Shown here: piece after piece, positions 16,147-24,660 of the stretch | Position numbering within the stretch: position 1 is the first letter of the stretch | Layout of the letters: every line of letters begins with the position of its first letter | NCBI GenBank assembly: GCA_945889495.1 | Contig: CAMDBU010000022.1 | Location: 1 to 47,145 of the forward strand | Reading direction: 5' to 3' | DNA length: 47,145 nt | Source: Syntrophobacter sp. SbD2 | GTDB lineage: Bacteria > Desulfobacterota > Binatia > UBA9968 | The notes under the pieces: generated by a model | Told to the model about the DNA's origin: nothing | Databases searched by the model: none | The model's input: the letters and a program-made list of their open reading frames with translations, nothing else | Position numbers and translations under genes: made by a program

Positions 16147-17412
16147 CTGAAATCCATCGCGCAGATACTATCGCAGACCTTCGTCGGCTGGCGCATGGTC
16201 GGTCTGGTCTCCGCCCTGCGCGTGCTCGGCGGCGGACTACACAACTACGGCTTCACGGTGTTTTTCCTGCCGATCAGCACCGACCTGGGACTGAACCGCG
16301 CCGAGACCTCGCTGGCGTTCTCGTTGGCGCGCGCCCAGGGCGCCATCGAAGGCCCCTTCGTCGGTTATCTCATTGATCGCTTCGGCCCCAAGCCAATGAT
16401 CCTCACAGCCGTGCTGTTGACGGGCTTGGGTTATGTCTGCCTCGGCTGGGTCAACAGCTACACGACTTTTTTGATTGTTTACCTGGGCATCATTTCGCTG
16501 TCGTTCACACCCGGCTTTGTCCACGCGCCCATGGCGGTGGGCAACACCTGGTTCATTCGCTACCGCGCCCGCGCCATGACCGTGATCAGCTCGGCGGTGC
16601 CCATCGGCGGCACGTTGTTAACGCCGCTGCTCGCACTCGCCGTGCAAAAATGGGGCTGGCGCTGGGGCGCCATCCTCGGCGGCCTGGCGTTTCTAATCGT
16701 CGGTATTCCGTTGGGCCTCGGCGTACGCTCATCGCCGGAGAGCATGGGCTTACTGCCGGACGGCGCCGCTGAAACCAAGAACGACGAAGCAGCGAGTGAA
16801 CGCGCCAGTGGCGCGGCGATCAAAGAAGATCCGACGCTTCGGCAAGCGATGAAGACTTGGATCTTTTGGCTCTTCGTCGTCGGCATGACCGTGCGCGTCG
16901 GCGCCTACAGCACCATCAGCGTCCACTTCGTGCCGATCATGGTCTGGAAAGGCATGTCCCAAGAGAGCGCGGCCCTCTTATTGGCGAGCTTCGCGCTGTT
17001 CAATTGGGCGGCCCACTACCCCATCGGCTGGTTCGCCGACGCCATGAACCGGCCCAAGCTCTTGGCCTTGTGCATGCTCGTAGCCGCGGTTTCGATGTTG
17101 TTGCTGGTCCTGGGCGAAGGCACCTGGCCGCTGTGGGCTTTCACCATCGGCTTCACCGCCATTGACGCGTCGTTCCCGATCGTCTGGGCGACCATCGGCG
17201 ACTTCTTCGGGCGCAAATACTTCGCGACGATCCGCGGCACCATGTCGTTTTTCTACACCTGGGGCAGCGTCCTGGGTCCGGTCATGGCCGGCGCCGCCTA
17301 CGACCGCAGCCAAAGCTACGTCGCGACGCTGTACGGCTTGGTAGCGATCCTCTTGCTGGGCGCGGCGCTCACTGCGATGACGATTAGACCGTGGAAACAA
17401 CTAAATGGATAA
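16147..17412 (+). CDS. MFS carrier, oxalate/formate or monocarboxylate type
   Basis: This twelve-helix MFS protein is unrelated to the tandem array. FVGWRMVGLVSALRVLGGG then RAETSLAFSLARAQGAIEGP and GYLIDRFGPKPM fit the OFA/MCT-like carriers of organic anions. The family's N-terminal F.GWR motif is only covered if translation starts at CTG 16147 (GAGG eight bases upstream). The nearest ATG, 16195, would cut into that motif. The frame is closed by a TGA at 16117. With CTG the protein has 421 residues. Confidence 0.85.
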   Translation: MKSIAQILSQTFVGWRMVGLVSALRVLGGGLHNYGFTVFFLPISTDLGLNRAETSLAFSLARAQGAIEGPFVGYLIDRFGPKPMILTAVLLTGLGYVCLGWVNSYTTFLIVYLGIISLSFTPGFVHAPMAVGNTWFIRYRARAMTVISSAVPIGGTLLTPLLALAVQKWGWRWGAILGGLAFLIVGIPLGLGVRSSPESMGLLPDGAAETKNDEAASERASGAAIKEDPTLRQAMKTWIFWLFVVGMTVRVGAYSTISVHFVPIMVWKGMSQESAALLLASFALFNWAAHYPIGWFADAMNRPKLLALCMLVAAVSMLLLVLGEGTWPLWAFTIGFTAIDASFPIVWATIGDFFGRKYFATIRGTMSFFYTWGSVLGPVMAGAAYDRSQSYVATLYGLVAILLLGAALTAMTIRPWKQLNG

Positions 17413-17477
17413 TTGACAATGGATAATGACAATCCGGACTCCCGCATTATCCATTTTCAATTATCCATTATCCATTT
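17403..17477. repeat. AT-rich inverted repeat between convergent genes
   Basis: Arms built of ATGGATAATTGACAATGGAT (17405-17424) and its complement (17445-17477) overlap the stop codons of both flanking genes. It probably acts as a two-way terminator. From memory, related ATGGATAATTGACAATGG elements recur in other genomes. Confidence 0.82.
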
Positions 17478-18375
17478 ATTGATCCATTGTTTTCGGGTCG
17501 AGCGCGTCTCTCAGCGCATCGCCCAATAGATTGAAGCTCATCAAGGCGAAGAAAATAAACAGCCCGGGGAGAAACACTTGCAGCGGCGCGATGAAAATAT
17601 TGGTCGCGGCGTTGGTCAGTAGATTGCCCCAGCTGGGCGTCGGCGGTTGGATGCCGAGACCGAGGAAGCTCAAGGTGGTTTCGGCGCGGATCGCGGCGCC
17701 GGCGTCGAGGGTCGCCGAGACGATCAATGGACCGAGCGCGTTGGGCAGAAGATGGCGCAGCATGACTCGCCAGCGCGACGCGCCCAGACATTGCGCCGCC
17801 AGGACGAACTCCTGCTCGCGAAAAGATAATACCGCGCTACGCGCCAAGCGCGCCGCGTTGGTCCATTCGAGGGCGACTAGAATAATGATAATGTTGAGCA
17901 GCCCCGGCCCAGCTAGTTTGGAGAGCACCAACAGCAAGACGATGCGCGGAATGGTATAAATCGTGTCGACCAGACGCATCAGAGCATTGTCCAGCGCGCC
18001 GCCGACATAGCCGGCGAGAATCCCAACCAAGCCGCCGATCAGGACAGTGCTGAGCGCCACCGCCAAGCCGACGGTGAGTGACACCCGCCCGCCATGCATG
18101 ATGCGCACCCAAGTATCGCGCCCGAGTTCATCGGTACCCAACCAATGACGTGCCGACGGCATCTGCATGCGCTCGGACAAAGAAATCTGATCGAGCTCGA
18201 AGGAAACTAAATACGGCCCGACAATCACTCCGAGCAGTAATGTGAGAAAGAAAAAGAAACCGACGTAGGCAACGCGATGCCGTTTGAAGCGCCGCCACAC
18301 CACCAGCCAGTAGCCGGCGGGTTGGGCGTTCGCGATGGAATTCGATGGAATTGCCAAGGGAGTTTCGCTTGTCAC
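17476..18375 (-). CDS. peptide/nickel-type ABC transporter permease (DppC-like)
   Basis: The 299-residue inner-membrane protein has the N-terminal OppC-type segment (about 20-75) and a binding-protein-dependent permease domain with the EAA-type loop SREQEFVLAAQCLGASRWRVML. It ends with the family's usual GDALRDALDPKTMDQ. It pairs with the DppB-like permease at 18525 and the binding protein at 19588 to import peptides, nickel complexes or other small solutes. No ATPase gene is adjacent. The start is GTG 18375. A repeat-filled gap of 149 bp separates it from the DppB gene. Confidence 0.9.
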   Translation of the reverse strand: MTSETPLAIPSNSIANAQPAGYWLVVWRRFKRHRVAYVGFFFFLTLLLGVIVGPYLVSFELDQISLSERMQMPSARHWLGTDELGRDTWVRIMHGGRVSLTVGLAVALSTVLIGGLVGILAGYVGGALDNALMRLVDTIYTIPRIVLLLVLSKLAGPGLLNIIIILVALEWTNAARLARSAVLSFREQEFVLAAQCLGASRWRVMLRHLLPNALGPLIVSATLDAGAAIRAETTLSFLGLGIQPPTPSWGNLLTNAATNIFIAPLQVFLPGLFIFFALMSFNLLGDALRDALDPKTMDQ

Positions 18376-18391
18376 TTGTCAGCACCAAGAC

Positions 18392-18502
18392 GGGCGGGTT
18401 TCAAACCCGCCCCCTACGCGGATCTCTTTATTGCGCCCTTTGCGTTCTTTGCGGCCGCCCTTCCGAATCCGAGTTGCATCCGATTTTGGGCCTTTTGTGC
18501 TC
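18392..18502. repeat. composite repeat inside the ABC operon
   Basis: Three parts lie here: a REP-like hairpin (18392-18412, minus-strand copy of 8305-8335 including the GTAG foot), TTTGCGTTCTTTGCGG at 18440-18455, and TTCCGAATCCGAG at 18461-18473. The last is the exact complement of 19543-19555. Confidence 0.78.
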
Positions 18503-18524
18503 TTTGTGGTTAAATCTCTTCTCT

Positions 18525-19496
18525 TCAACTCTGATAGCGAATCCGCGGATCGAGCCAGCCATAGATGACGTCCGCCAGCAAATTGAAGAACACTACCGTC
18601 ACCGCGATGATCATCACCACGGTCATGGCGACGACGTAATCGTTGCCCATGATCGAGGTGTATAGCAGCCGGCCCATGCCAGGATAGGCGAACACGGTCT
18701 CGACGACTGTCGAACCGCCGACCACCCGCGGCATGGTGACAGCGATGATCGTCACCACCGGAATTAGCGCGTTCTTGAGCGCGTGGCGGCCAATCACCAC
18801 ACGCTCGCTCAATCCCTTGGCGCGCGCCGTGGTCAGATAATCCTGGCGCAATACTTCGAGCAGGCTCGAGCGCATGAAACGTTGCACCTGAATAATTTCG
18901 GAAATCGCCAGCACCGCCACCGGCAGGATCAAATGCTTCAGCCAGTCCACGGTCGCCGCCCAACTGCCCGGCTCGAGCTCGCCGTTGACGATCCCTGAGG
19001 TCGGCAGCCAACCGAGCTTGACCGAGAATAGAATGATCAACATCAGCCCCAACCAAAAGGCCGGCACCGAATAGGCGATAAAGGTGGTCGCGGTGAGCAC
19101 GTAGTCGCCGATGGAATACTGGCGCACCGCGGAAAAAATCCCCAGCGCGATGGCGATGATCTTGCCCAGCACCACCGCGGCGATGGTCAGGATCAGAGTG
19201 TTCTTGAGCGCCGGCAAAATAATATCGAACACCGGCTGGCCATACTCCCGCGAGTAGCCAGGATTGAGCTGAATCAATTGCCAGAGCCACTTGGCGTATT
19301 GAACGTAGACCGGATCGTCAAAACCATAAATCCGCCGCAGCCGGTCAAGATCCTGCGGCCGCAGGTTGGGAATCCCTTCGAGCATGCGAAACAGCAGATC
19401 GCCCGGCATCAAGTGGAGCAGCGTGAAGATCAGCGCCGAGATCACGAGTAGTAGCGGCACAGTCTGGAGCAACCGACGAGTAACATAGAGCAGCAT
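18525..19496 (-). CDS. peptide/nickel-type ABC transporter permease (DppB-like)
   Basis: The 323-residue protein begins MLLYVTRRLLQTVPLLLVIS, the family's typical first helix, and holds six membrane helices. The ATPase-contact loop is SSLLEVLRQDYLTTARAKGL. The C-terminus ends YGWLDPRIRYQS as in most DppB proteins. It forms the heterodimeric channel with the DppC-like protein. ATG at 19496. A palindromic repeat lies between it and the upstream binding-protein gene. Confidence 0.92.
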   Translation of the reverse strand: MLLYVTRRLLQTVPLLLVISALIFTLLHLMPGDLLFRMLEGIPNLRPQDLDRLRRIYGFDDPVYVQYAKWLWQLIQLNPGYSREYGQPVFDIILPALKNTLILTIAAVVLGKIIAIALGIFSAVRQYSIGDYVLTATTFIAYSVPAFWLGLMLIILFSVKLGWLPTSGIVNGELEPGSWAATVDWLKHLILPVAVLAISEIIQVQRFMRSSLLEVLRQDYLTTARAKGLSERVVIGRHALKNALIPVVTIIAVTMPRVVGGSTVVETVFAYPGMGRLLYTSIMGNDYVVAMTVVMIIAVTVVFFNLLADVIYGWLDPRIRYQS

Positions 19497-19505
19497 GGGT
19501 TATTT

Positions 19506-19586
19506 ATCGTGTTCGTGCTCGTCGCTCGTGCTCGTCAAAGATCTCGGATTCGGAACCGAACACGAGCGACGAGCCACGAGCACGAT
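19506..19586. repeat. GCTCGTCGCTCGTG inverted repeat inside the ABC operon
   Basis: Arms at 19506-19534 and 19557-19586 are made of TCGTGCTCGTCGCTCGTG units and their complement. The loop holds CTCGGATTCGGAA (19543-19555). It directly follows the stop of the binding-protein gene and could damp expression of the permeases. Confidence 0.83.
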
Positions 19587-19587
19587 C

Positions 19588-21276
19588 CTAGGCTTTATTC
19601 CAAGTATGAGTATTCCACGAGCTCGAGTTCTGCCCGCCGCTCTCTTGGCGCGGCGTGATACCGGTCAAGCCCTTTTTCATCACCAGAACTTCCGGGGTGA
19701 AAAACAGCGGCAGATGGGGCAGCGCGGCGCTGAACATTTTGCAAAACTCGATTTGCAGTTTCTCCGACTGTTCGGGCGTGATGATCGAGTTGATGTCGTC
19801 GAGGATGGCGTCCTTCTTGGGATCGTTCCAGCCCGACACGTTCTCCGGCGCGTATTTGTTCTCGGCCGTGGGGATATTCTTGGAATGAAACCGTTCCGGC
19901 CATTCTTCCACCGTGACGTTGTGCGAACCGATATAGGCGCCCGGCCAACGGCTGCGGTTTTCCGACGAATTGAGCAAGCGGTTGGGCATGTTTTTGATAT
20001 TGGTGCGCACGCCGAGCTTCTTCCAATAGTCGGCGATGATCGCCTGCGCCTGTTCGTGATCGCGGCGTTCGGCGGTGACGCGGAACTCGAACTCCATTTT
20101 CTCGCCCTTGGCGTTGACCAGGACGCCGTCGGCGCCGGGATTCCAACCCGCCTCGGCCAGCAGTTTTTTCGCCCGGGCCACGTCGAACTTGTAAATCGTC
20201 GACGCCGCCAGCGCTTTGGCGTTGACCTTGCGGGCGCGCGACAGTGGCAGATGGGAAATGACTTTTTCGCCTTTGAAAAGATTTTGCACCATGGCGTCGC
20301 GGTCGACAGCGTGCAACAGCGCGCGGCGCACACGCACGTCGCTGAAACAGGGATTGTCCCGGCTGAGACTCAACCAGCTCCAGGACGCCGGGCTGATCAG
20401 CACTTTGCCCTTGCCCTGCTTTTCCCATTGGTCGCGCAGGATCATCGCGCCGTCAAAGGAGATCGTGCTGCGCATGCACAGGTCCACTTCGCCGGCGAGC
20501 ACCGCCGCTAGATTGGTGTTGGTGTCTTCCACCGTCTTGTAGCTGATCCGGTCGATCTTCGGCCGGCCGAGAGCGAAATCGTTGAACGCTTCGAACTCCA
20601 CCCGGCTGCCCTGCTCCCACTCGACGACTTTGAAGGGGCCGGCGCCGACGAAATTTTTATTCCAGTAGGGCAGATTGGCGAACGCCTTCATGTCGCCGCC
20701 TTGAAAGGCGTCGAGTAGTAAATGGCGCGGAAAGGCGCGCACGTGGGTGTACTGAATTGCGTAGGCTTCGTTGTAGAGATCGTTCCAGTGAATCACGATG
20801 GTGCGGTCGTCGGGGGTTTCGATCTTGGAGATCATCTCCGGCACCAGCCGGTCGGGCATGGGGAATTCCGGATGCTTGGCGATCTGCCAGCCAAACTCGA
20901 AATCTTTCGACGTGTAGGGCTTGCCGTCATGCCATTTGAGACCGGGCCGCAGCTTGTAGACCGTCGTCATAGTTTTCTTCTGCACGTCGATCTTCCAGGT
21001 GCCCTTCTTGACCGATGGCAGCTCCTCGGCCAACACCGGCACGCGCTCGAAGGTGACCGGATTCTGTCCCACCAACCCGGCATCGGCGATCGACACATGC
21101 TCGGTTTCGCGCCGGTTGTGATAGCCCAGGCTGGTCACCTGGCGCTCGCCATGAATGACGATGCGCTTACGCCCCGGCTGCGCTGCGAATAGCTGCGGCG
21201 TCCACAGCGCAGTGGCGGCAGCCGCGCCGGTCAGTTTGACGAATTGTCTGCGGGTCAAGGATGGACTCTTTTTCAT
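19588..21276 (-). CDS. Tat-exported ABC substrate-binding protein, peptide/nickel type
   Basis: The 562-residue protein has a twin-arginine signal (SLTRRQFVKLTG, Arg9-Arg10, followed by an alanine-rich helix to about residue 32) and a mature SBP_bac_5 domain. Marks are YKLRPGLKWHDGKPYTSKDFEFGW and a late DDINSIITPEQSEKLQIEF segment. It captures the solute for the DppBC-like channel; peptide binding is the family default, but many relatives take up other small molecules. GGAGG stands six bases before the ATG. It is the first gene of the three-gene set. Confidence 0.91.
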   Translation of the reverse strand: MKKSPSLTRRQFVKLTGAAAATALWTPQLFAAQPGRKRIVIHGERQVTSLGYHNRRETEHVSIADAGLVGQNPVTFERVPVLAEELPSVKKGTWKIDVQKKTMTTVYKLRPGLKWHDGKPYTSKDFEFGWQIAKHPEFPMPDRLVPEMISKIETPDDRTIVIHWNDLYNEAYAIQYTHVRAFPRHLLLDAFQGGDMKAFANLPYWNKNFVGAGPFKVVEWEQGSRVEFEAFNDFALGRPKIDRISYKTVEDTNTNLAAVLAGEVDLCMRSTISFDGAMILRDQWEKQGKGKVLISPASWSWLSLSRDNPCFSDVRVRRALLHAVDRDAMVQNLFKGEKVISHLPLSRARKVNAKALAASTIYKFDVARAKKLLAEAGWNPGADGVLVNAKGEKMEFEFRVTAERRDHEQAQAIIADYWKKLGVRTNIKNMPNRLLNSSENRSRWPGAYIGSHNVTVEEWPERFHSKNIPTAENKYAPENVSGWNDPKKDAILDDINSIITPEQSEKLQIEFCKMFSAALPHLPLFFTPEVLVMKKGLTGITPRQESGGQNSSSWNTHTWNKA

Positions 21277-21449
21277 GATCGAACCTCCACAACGGCTGCG
21301 TCAATTTACGCAACCGGTATAACCAATGGGTCGCGCCCGGTCAATTCAAATTCCGCCAAGCCATCTTCGCGACATTGACTTGAATCCGACCCATCGCTAG
21401 AATCCGCCCAGCCGTCAGAGCTTTTTCCAGCCGTAACCAAGGAGCGCCG

Positions 21450-21812
21450 ATGATTCTATCGAAAAACGCCGATGTCCAAGCGATCGTTGTCAAAGCCATT
21501 GAAGGCAAGCCGATGTACGGCGGCGAGCTGTTGGTCAAACCGCTCATCACCGGCGACGAGATGACCTTTTTGGAAATCCATTACACCCCCGGCGTCGGCG
21601 CGCCGCTCCATGTCCACACCCATGAATCGCTCGCCTACGTGGTCAAAGGCAAAGTCAAAATGACCGTCGGCAAGGAGGAGTTCATCCTCGGCCCCGGCGA
21701 TGTCTGCCGCCACCCCAAGGGCGTCCCCCACGGCGTCGAAGGCATCGAAGAGTCGATCGTCGTCGAGATCAAATCGCCAGCGCCACCGCTGAGCAGCTTC
21801 TTAGGCATGTAA
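21450..21812 (+). CDS. small single-domain cupin protein
   Basis: The 120-residue protein is one cupin barrel. The first metal motif is GVGAPLHVHTHESLAYVVKG and the second is GPGDVCRHPKGVPHGVEG, so His ligands for a divalent metal are in place. Function is unknown; such cupins act as isomerases, dioxygenases or sensors. AAGGAG precedes ATG 21450. The next gene starts 31 bases after its stop, suggesting a two-gene operon, divergent from the ABC set. Confidence 0.85.
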   Translation: MILSKNADVQAIVVKAIEGKPMYGGELLVKPLITGDEMTFLEIHYTPGVGAPLHVHTHESLAYVVKGKVKMTVGKEEFILGPGDVCRHPKGVPHGVEGIEESIVVEIKSPAPPLSSFLGM

Positions 21813-21843
21813 ATTCATCGAAACCGTTTTAAGGAGAACAAAC

Positions 21844-22197
21844 ATGGCAGGCAAAGCGAAATATTTAATGATCGCCAGCATGGACGTCGACGCCGAGCAT
21901 GACGCGATCTTCAACGAAGTCTATGACAAAGAGCATGTGCCCAATCTGCTCAAGGTCCCCGGCGTCCTCGGCGTGTCGCGTTACAAACGGGGCACGTTGA
22001 CGATGAACATCGGCGGCGAAAGCAAAACTATCGAGATCCCCAACGAGCCGGTCTACACGGCGATCTACGAACTGGAAAGCCCCGAAGTCCTCACCAGCCC
22101 AGCCTGGGACAAAGCCATCGAAGACGGCCGCTGGCCGGCGCAGGTGCGGCCGCACACGAAAAACCGCCGCCATGTTTTGTTGAAATTGATGGACTGA
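21844..22197 (+). CDS. dimeric alpha/beta-barrel (DUF4286/EthD-like) protein
   Basis: The 117-residue protein reads as a ferredoxin-like dimeric barrel: KYLMIASMDVDAEHDAIFNEVYDKEHVPNLLKVPGVLGVSRYKRG has the WY..EHVP-type core of EthD and DUF4286 proteins. The conserved His in KEHVPNLLKVPG marks the pocket. Relatives act as small-molecule isomerases or monooxygenase-like helpers. TAAGGAG stands just before ATG 21844. It follows the cupin gene and is likely co-expressed with it. Confidence 0.75.
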   Translation: MAGKAKYLMIASMDVDAEHDAIFNEVYDKEHVPNLLKVPGVLGVSRYKRGTLTMNIGGESKTIEIPNEPVYTAIYELESPEVLTSPAWDKAIEDGRWPAQVRPHTKNRRHVLLKLMD

Positions 22198-22236
22198 AAC
22201 AGACGGTGAACACCGCAGCGCGTCTCGGCGCGATAA

Positions 22237-22698
22237 CTAATTGACCGGGCTGAGCAGTTCTTTCAACTTCGCGCCCAGCTGCTCGGCTTGGGCCGCCTCC
22301 ACACGACTTTCGAAGAGCGGGAACAGTTCCCGCTCTTCCTTGCGGATATGCCGTTCGAGCAGATCGCCCAAGTCAAAGATCAATTTCGCCAAGCCAGTCC
22401 CCGCTTCGAGCTGGGGCATGGCCAGGCGCAGCTGTTCATGATCGCGCACCAATTGATCGAGCAGCTCACCACAACCCGCCACCTGCGCGCGCATCAGCGG
22501 AAACAAAATTTCTTCCTCGGCTTTGAAATGCGCCACCAGGCTGGCGCGGTAAAATTCCAAAAATTCTTTGGCGCGCTCGCGCAATCCAACCGCGCCCATG
22601 GGTTTAATCTGCCCCAGCCCCTGCTTACGGCAACGTAAAGCGAGCGCCAGGCCGTGATGATGGTCGTGGGAGAGAAGCTGTAGGCTAGGATGACGCAT
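22237..22698 (-). CDS. hemerythrin HHE-domain protein
   Basis: The 153-residue protein has the HHE cation-binding pattern: LLSHDHHHGLALALRC near the N-terminus, HFKAEEEILFPLM in the middle, DHEQL and HIRKEERELFPLF later. These supply His and Glu ligands for a di-iron centre. Such proteins sense or bind oxygen or nitric oxide or protect iron-sulfur clusters. I start at ATG 22698 (MRHPSLQLL); the longer frame runs through the palindromic repeat. It is convergent with the gene at 21844. Confidence 0.85.
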   Translation of the reverse strand: MRHPSLQLLSHDHHHGLALALRCRKQGLGQIKPMGAVGLRERAKEFLEFYRASLVAHFKAEEEILFPLMRAQVAGCGELLDQLVRDHEQLRLAMPQLEAGTGLAKLIFDLGDLLERHIRKEERELFPLFESRVEAAQAEQLGAKLKELLSPVN

Positions 22699-22708
22699 GA
22701 TGGTCACA

Positions 22709-22787
22709 AGATTGGAGTGCTGGAGTAATGGAGTGGTGGAGTGATGGGTCCGGACCACCCAATACTCCAGTACTCCATCACTCCAAT
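22709..22787. repeat. GGAGT-unit inverted repeat
   Basis: Arms of repeated TGGAGT units (22709-22751) and their complement (22752-22787) meet at GGGTCCGGACC. It fills the gap between the CoA-transferase stop and the hemerythrin start on the minus strand. The type (ATTGGAGTACTGGAGT...) is familiar from environmental genomes. Confidence 0.85.
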
Positions 22788-22788
22788 C

Positions 22789-23973
22789 TCAGACAGCTCC
22801 CTTAGCGCGTAATTGATTGATCGCCGCCCCGTCCAACCCCAGCGCGCCGAGAATCTCATCGGTCTGTTCCCCCAGCACCGGCGGCGGCAGATCGATGGAG
22901 GGCGGCGTCCGGCTCATGTCGACGGCGTTGCCGATGAGCTGCATCTTGCCCATCTGCCGATGTTCGACTTCGATGGGAAATCCGTAGGTTTTGACTTGGG
23001 GATCGGCGAACACCTCGTCCAGGGTATTGATCGGCGCCGCCGGCACATCGGCGGCGATCAGTCGGCGCAGCCAATCGTCGCGCTTGCCGGCGCGAAAGAT
23101 CGGCGCCAACTGTTCGTTCAAAGCGTCGTAGTTTTCCACCCGCGCCTTGCGGTTATTGAAGCGCGGGTCCTGGCCCCACTCCGGTTTGCCAACGACGTCG
23201 AACAAGCCTAGCCAAAATTTATCCGGCGACGACATGTGCAGCACGAACGCCAAGCCGTCTTGGTCTTCGAAGGCGAACACGCCGGCGGTGGTGGTGCGAT
23301 GTTTGCGCCGCGGCACATGGCCGGTCTCGAAATAGCGCGCCGCGTTCTCGCTGACAAAGGACACCGAGGCGCGCAGGAGTGAGGTCTCAACATGCTGCCC
23401 GAGGCCGGTGATGCTGCGGTTCATCAGCGCGCCCAACACGCCGTAGCAAGCGTACATGCCGGTCAGATGATCGGAGAACGAGATCCCCATGCCCTGGGGC
23501 TTGCCGGGATCGGTGAGCAGACTCAACAGACCGCTGCGCGCTTGGCCGATGGTGTCGTAACCTGGCATGTCGCGGTAAGGCCCCTTGGGCCCGAAGCCCG
23601 ATATCGAGCAATAGACCAGTTTAGGATTGCGCTCCTTGATGTCGTCGTAGCCCAGACCGCGCTTGTCGAGCACACCGGGGCGAAAGTTTTGGATGAAAAC
23701 ATCCGCGCTAATAAGCAACTGGAGCAAAACATCGCGCCCCTCATCGGTGCGGAAGTCCACGGTGACGCTTTTTTTGTTGCGGTTGAGACTGCAAAAGGTC
23801 GACGAGTAGTTACGCTCGCCCCAGCCGCGAAACGGATCGCCACGCTTGGGCTCCTCGACCTTGATCACCTCCGCGCCCAAGTCCGCTAGCAATTGCGACG
23901 CGAACGGTCCAGTAACATAACTCGCCGCCTCGATAATTTTTATTCCCGCCAAAGCCCCAGCCATGATCGCCAT
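22789..23973 (-). CDS. CaiB/BaiF family CoA-transferase
   Basis: The 394-residue protein is a class III CoA-transferase: LAGIKIIEAASYVTGPFASQLLADLGAEVIKVEEP at the N-terminus, QNFRPGVLDKRGLGYDD in the middle and the catalytic Asp140 in DMPGYDTIGQA. These enzymes move CoA between carboxylic acids through an aspartyl-CoA intermediate. The specific acids are unknown. Two ATGs (23973, 23964) are possible; the second is nearer the family start. The hemerythrin gene follows after the palindrome on the same strand. Confidence 0.93.
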   Translation of the reverse strand: MAIMAGALAGIKIIEAASYVTGPFASQLLADLGAEVIKVEEPKRGDPFRGWGERNYSSTFCSLNRNKKSVTVDFRTDEGRDVLLQLLISADVFIQNFRPGVLDKRGLGYDDIKERNPKLVYCSISGFGPKGPYRDMPGYDTIGQARSGLLSLLTDPGKPQGMGISFSDHLTGMYACYGVLGALMNRSITGLGQHVETSLLRASVSFVSENAARYFETGHVPRRKHRTTTAGVFAFEDQDGLAFVLHMSSPDKFWLGLFDVVGKPEWGQDPRFNNRKARVENYDALNEQLAPIFRAGKRDDWLRRLIAADVPAAPINTLDEVFADPQVKTYGFPIEVEHRQMGKMQLIGNAVDMSRTPPSIDLPPPVLGEQTDEILGALGLDGAAINQLRAKGAV

Positions 23974-24070
23974 CCTTAACTAAACAGATTGATCTCATCT
24001 TCCTAACTGCTCAGCGCCGGGGAAGCAAGCCTGCGGACATCAAGTGAAATGAATTGACTCCAGGAAACAA

Positions 24071-24116
24071 GAAGCCCTCCGGTTCGTAGTCGCTCGGACT
24101 CGAACAAGAGGGCTTC
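24071..24116 (-). terminator. hairpin after the HTH gene
   Basis: GAAGCCCTC (24071-24079) pairs with GAGGGCTTC (24108-24116), and GGTTCG/CGAAC extends the stem inside. Read on the minus strand it is followed by TTGTTTCC. It lies 25 bases past the HTH gene. Confidence 0.6.
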
Positions 24117-24140
24117 GTCGCGCCAAATCGATGATCGAAT

Positions 24141-24344
24141 CTAGCGCTCTTCGGTGTGCAACTGACGGGGCGCCGGCGGCTGGCCCTGGGGCGAAACCAT
24201 CGCCAGGATATCGGTGCGGCTAAAACGCCAGCCGCCGCCGAACTTGCGGCCAGGAATCGAACCCTGCTTGACCAGCTTGTAAACCGTGCGCGGGTGGATT
24301 TGTAGCAACTCGGCAACTTCCCCTGCGGTCAAAATCTCGTCCAT
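24141..24344 (-). CDS. excisionase-like (MerR/BldC) helix-turn-helix protein
   Basis: The 67-residue protein is a winged-helix DNA-binding domain of the excisionase type: EILTAGEVAELLQIHPRTVYKLVKQGSIPGRKFGGGWRFSRTDI. The tail of about 20 residues (SPQGQPPAPRQLHTEER) is proline-rich. It starts at ATG 24344 with GGAGGAG upstream; a longer frame back to 24452 would lack a site. No integrase or phage gene is near, so a BldC-like regulator is more likely than an excisionase. It stands alone with its own hairpin terminator. Confidence 0.85.
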   Translation of the reverse strand: MDEILTAGEVAELLQIHPRTVYKLVKQGSIPGRKFGGGWRFSRTDILAMVSPQGQPPAPRQLHTEER

Positions 24345-24660
24345 GGAAACTCCTCCTTCGACTGCGGTCATATTTCTAATCGTCGGATTAGGCAGATTCC
24401 ATGCCACAAACGCGCTGTCAATCCATCGGGACAGGTTCTGACAGCCGCGCAACTACGGGACAAACTGAGAAATTCGGCTCCCGCGCGTAGCGCACAAAAA
24501 GTGATGATCGGCACAATTGGGAACAAACCTATGATTTTTTTGTCGGCCGCGCACTTCCCGATGGAGTGCTCGGAGATTCCCGCAACGGCGACAACTATCT
24601 CATGGCGAGTAAGACGACCGCGTTCAGATTGGCGATCTAAAAATCTCGCCGCGCACGGCG
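24345..24660. other. gene-free gap before livF stop
   Basis: No convincing gene on either strand. It holds the HTH gene's leader with TTGACA on the minus strand at 24416-24421 and the palindrome at 24376-24391. The part 24500-24660 holds nothing I recognise; it should contain the end of the liv transcript, but no clear terminator is seen. Confidence 0.5.
24376..24391. promoter_or_regulatory. palindromic operator candidate of the HTH gene
   Basis: CTAATC-GTCG-GATTAG is a perfect 6-4-6 palindrome 31 bases upstream of the HTH start codon. Its place downstream of a TTGACA box suggests a repressor site, perhaps autoregulatory. Confidence 0.45.

Noticed and set aside
24141-24344. Phage or integrative-element excisionase
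   Set aside because: No integrase, attachment repeat or phage gene is near; a BldC/MerR-like regulator fits better.
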